Assembly: GCA_945787265.1 (NCBI GenBank)
Contig: CALZHS010000131.1
Location: 1-5,833 of the forward strand
Origin: an uncultured Gammaproteobacteria bacterium
GTDB lineage: Bacteria; Pseudomonadota; Gammaproteobacteria; GCA-001735895
Reading direction: 5' to 3'
Length of the DNA stretch: 5,833 nucleotides
The position numbers and the translations under genes are program-made. This document shows positions 5,153 to 5,833 of the stretch, piece after piece. The notes below the pieces were generated by a model. That model did not search any database and was not told the origin of the DNA. It worked only from the letters and a program-made list of their open reading frames with translations. Each line of letters begins with the position of its first letter. Within the stretch, counting starts at the first letter, position 1.

Positions 5153-5833
5153 ATGGCACAATTTCCAGATAAATCCAACGTCGTCATTATCGGTCTCGGC
5201 GGTATTGTCGGTGCCTCGGTGATGCATCACCTGGTCGAGCGCGGCTGGGAAGACGTGGTAGGCATCGACATGACTTCGGTGCCCACCGATTGCGGCTCGA
5301 CCTCGCACGCGTCCGATTTCTGCTACGCCACCGATCACAGCAAGTTCACCTGCTACACCACGCACTACAGCATCGAGTTCTACGACCGGATCGGGCACTA
5401 CGAGCGTTGCGGCGGCCTCGAGGTCGCGCGCAAGGGCGACGACGACCGCTTGATGGAACTCAAGCGCAAGGTTGCCTCCGGCAAGGCTTTCGGCACCAAC
5501 GTGAAGATGATCAGCGCTGCTGAAGCCAAACAAAAGTTCCCGCTGCTTGAAGAAGACATGATCCAGGGTGCTATGTGGGATCCCGACGCTGGCCTGGTCA
5601 AGCCACGTTCGCAGACCGTTGCCGGCATTCTCGTTGACGAAGCAGTCAAGACCGGCAAGGCACAGTCATGGGCTAACACCACCGCCACCGGGCTCGACAT
5701 CCAGGACGGCCGCGTCGTCGGCGTCGAAACCAGTCGCGGTTACATCGCGGCCAACCATGTCATCGTCTGTACCGGACTGTGGGGTCGTACTATCGCCGAA
5801 ATGGCCGGTGAGGACCTACCGGTGATGCCGGTC
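5153..5833 (+). CDS. FAD-dependent oxidoreductase of dimethylglycine/sarcosine dehydrogenase type, N-terminal part (runs off the right edge)
   Basis: The first 227 codons of a DAO-fold flavoenzyme; the frame stays open to the window end. The N-terminus is cytoplasmic, with no signal peptide. NVVIIGLGGIVGASVMHHL (9-27) is the FAD-binding strand-loop-helix; Asp39 ends strand two. PTDCGSTSHASDF (44-56) aligns with the GSTWHAAG segment of dimethylglycine dehydrogenases, whose His carries covalent FAD, so His52 is a candidate attachment site. GGLEVARKGDDDRLMELKRK (87-106), MISAAEAKQKFPLL (119-132), WDPDAGLVKPR (142-152), GVETSRGYIAANHVIVCTGLWG (190-211) follow the family order. Relatives are about 800-850 residues, with GcvT-like tetrahydrofolate domains at the C-terminus; those would lie beyond the window. 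The start is fixed by GGGAGA (5141-5146), 6-7 bases before the ATG. With soxBDA nearby, dimethylglycine, sarcosine or a similar N-methyl amine is the likely substrate, but DAO-family specificity cannot be set from this half. Confidence 0.88.
   Translation, partial: MAQFPDKSNVVIIGLGGIVGASVMHHLVERGWEDVVGIDMTSVPTDCGSTSHASDFCYATDHSKFTCYTTHYSIEFYDRIGHYERCGGLEVARKGDDDRLMELKRKVASGKAFGTNVKMISAAEAKQKFPLLEEDMIQGAMWDPDAGLVKPRSQTVAGILVDEAVKTGKAQSWANTTATGLDIQDGRVVGVETSRGYIAANHVIVCTGLWGRTIAEMAGEDLPVMPV

Noticed and set aside
5042..5533. A 163-codon minus-strand frame over the start of the DMGDH-like gene
   Set aside because: It overlaps the real gene's start, promoter and conserved FAD motif; its Val/Ala/Asp-rich translation is what an antisense strand of this composition gives.
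1..5833. A CRISPR array, tRNA or rRNA gene, insertion sequence, phage or defence system
   Set aside because: No spaced repeat array, no cloverleaf or rRNA segment, no transposase or integrase motifs and no terminal inverted repeats were found; all long genes are metabolic or transport types.

Overview
This window carries two separate pieces of an N-methylglycine (betaine / dimethylglycine / sarcosine) oxidation pathway, one at each end. Between them lie three genes of more general function. The moderate-to-high GC, the clear Shine-Dalgarno sites and the gene set suggest a proteobacterium, most likely an environmental or marine gammaproteobacterium. This is inferred from general appearance; the window has no rRNA or other taxonomic marker.

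Left end, minus strand (about 1-1800): the heterotetrameric sarcosine oxidase operon, in transcription order soxB, soxD, soxA. soxB is complete, with an ADP-binding GGGGHG motif and the His expected to carry covalent FMN. soxD is complete and keeps all four zinc ligands (C6, C9, H59, C63). Only the first 74 codons of soxA are inside the window. The genes are tightly packed: 13 bases separate soxB from soxD, and soxD overlaps soxA by a GTGA. A candidate extended -10 promoter lies just upstream of soxB. soxG and the often-linked glyA are not visible; soxG would lie beyond position 1.

Middle (about 1960-4852): divergent from sox is a ten-helix EamA/DMT-family inner-membrane exporter (1960-2853, +). 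It is followed by a PLP enzyme of the O-acetylhomoserine sulfhydrylase (MetY) type (3011-4282, +). A convergent small protein made of two CBS domains follows (4424-4852, -). Between metY and the CBS gene is a perfect 9-bp-stem GC-rich hairpin (4351-4373). It resembles dispersed intergenic palindromes of the REP/dRS3 style and may also end both convergent transcripts.

Right end (5153-5833, +, runs off the window): the first 227 codons of a flavoprotein of the DAO / dimethylglycine-sarcosine dehydrogenase type. It has a one-residue-longer glycine loop (GLGGIVG) and a GSTSHAS segment whose His is a candidate covalent FAD site. The 300-base divergent region before it holds a good -10 (TATACT), a perfect 12-bp palindrome just downstream, three TCAGAT repeats and further inverted repeats, so it looks like a regulated promoter region.

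Together, the DMGDH-like enzyme and sarcosine oxidase would strip methyl groups from dimethylglycine and sarcosine, making glycine and methylene-tetrahydrofolate. MetY makes homocysteine, the acceptor for such one-carbon units in methionine synthesis. That functional link is an inference from gene proximity. I see no defence system, CRISPR array, RNA gene, insertion sequence or clearly new multi-gene system here. The most worthwhile leads are the DMGDH-like variant with its control region and the palindromic repeat.
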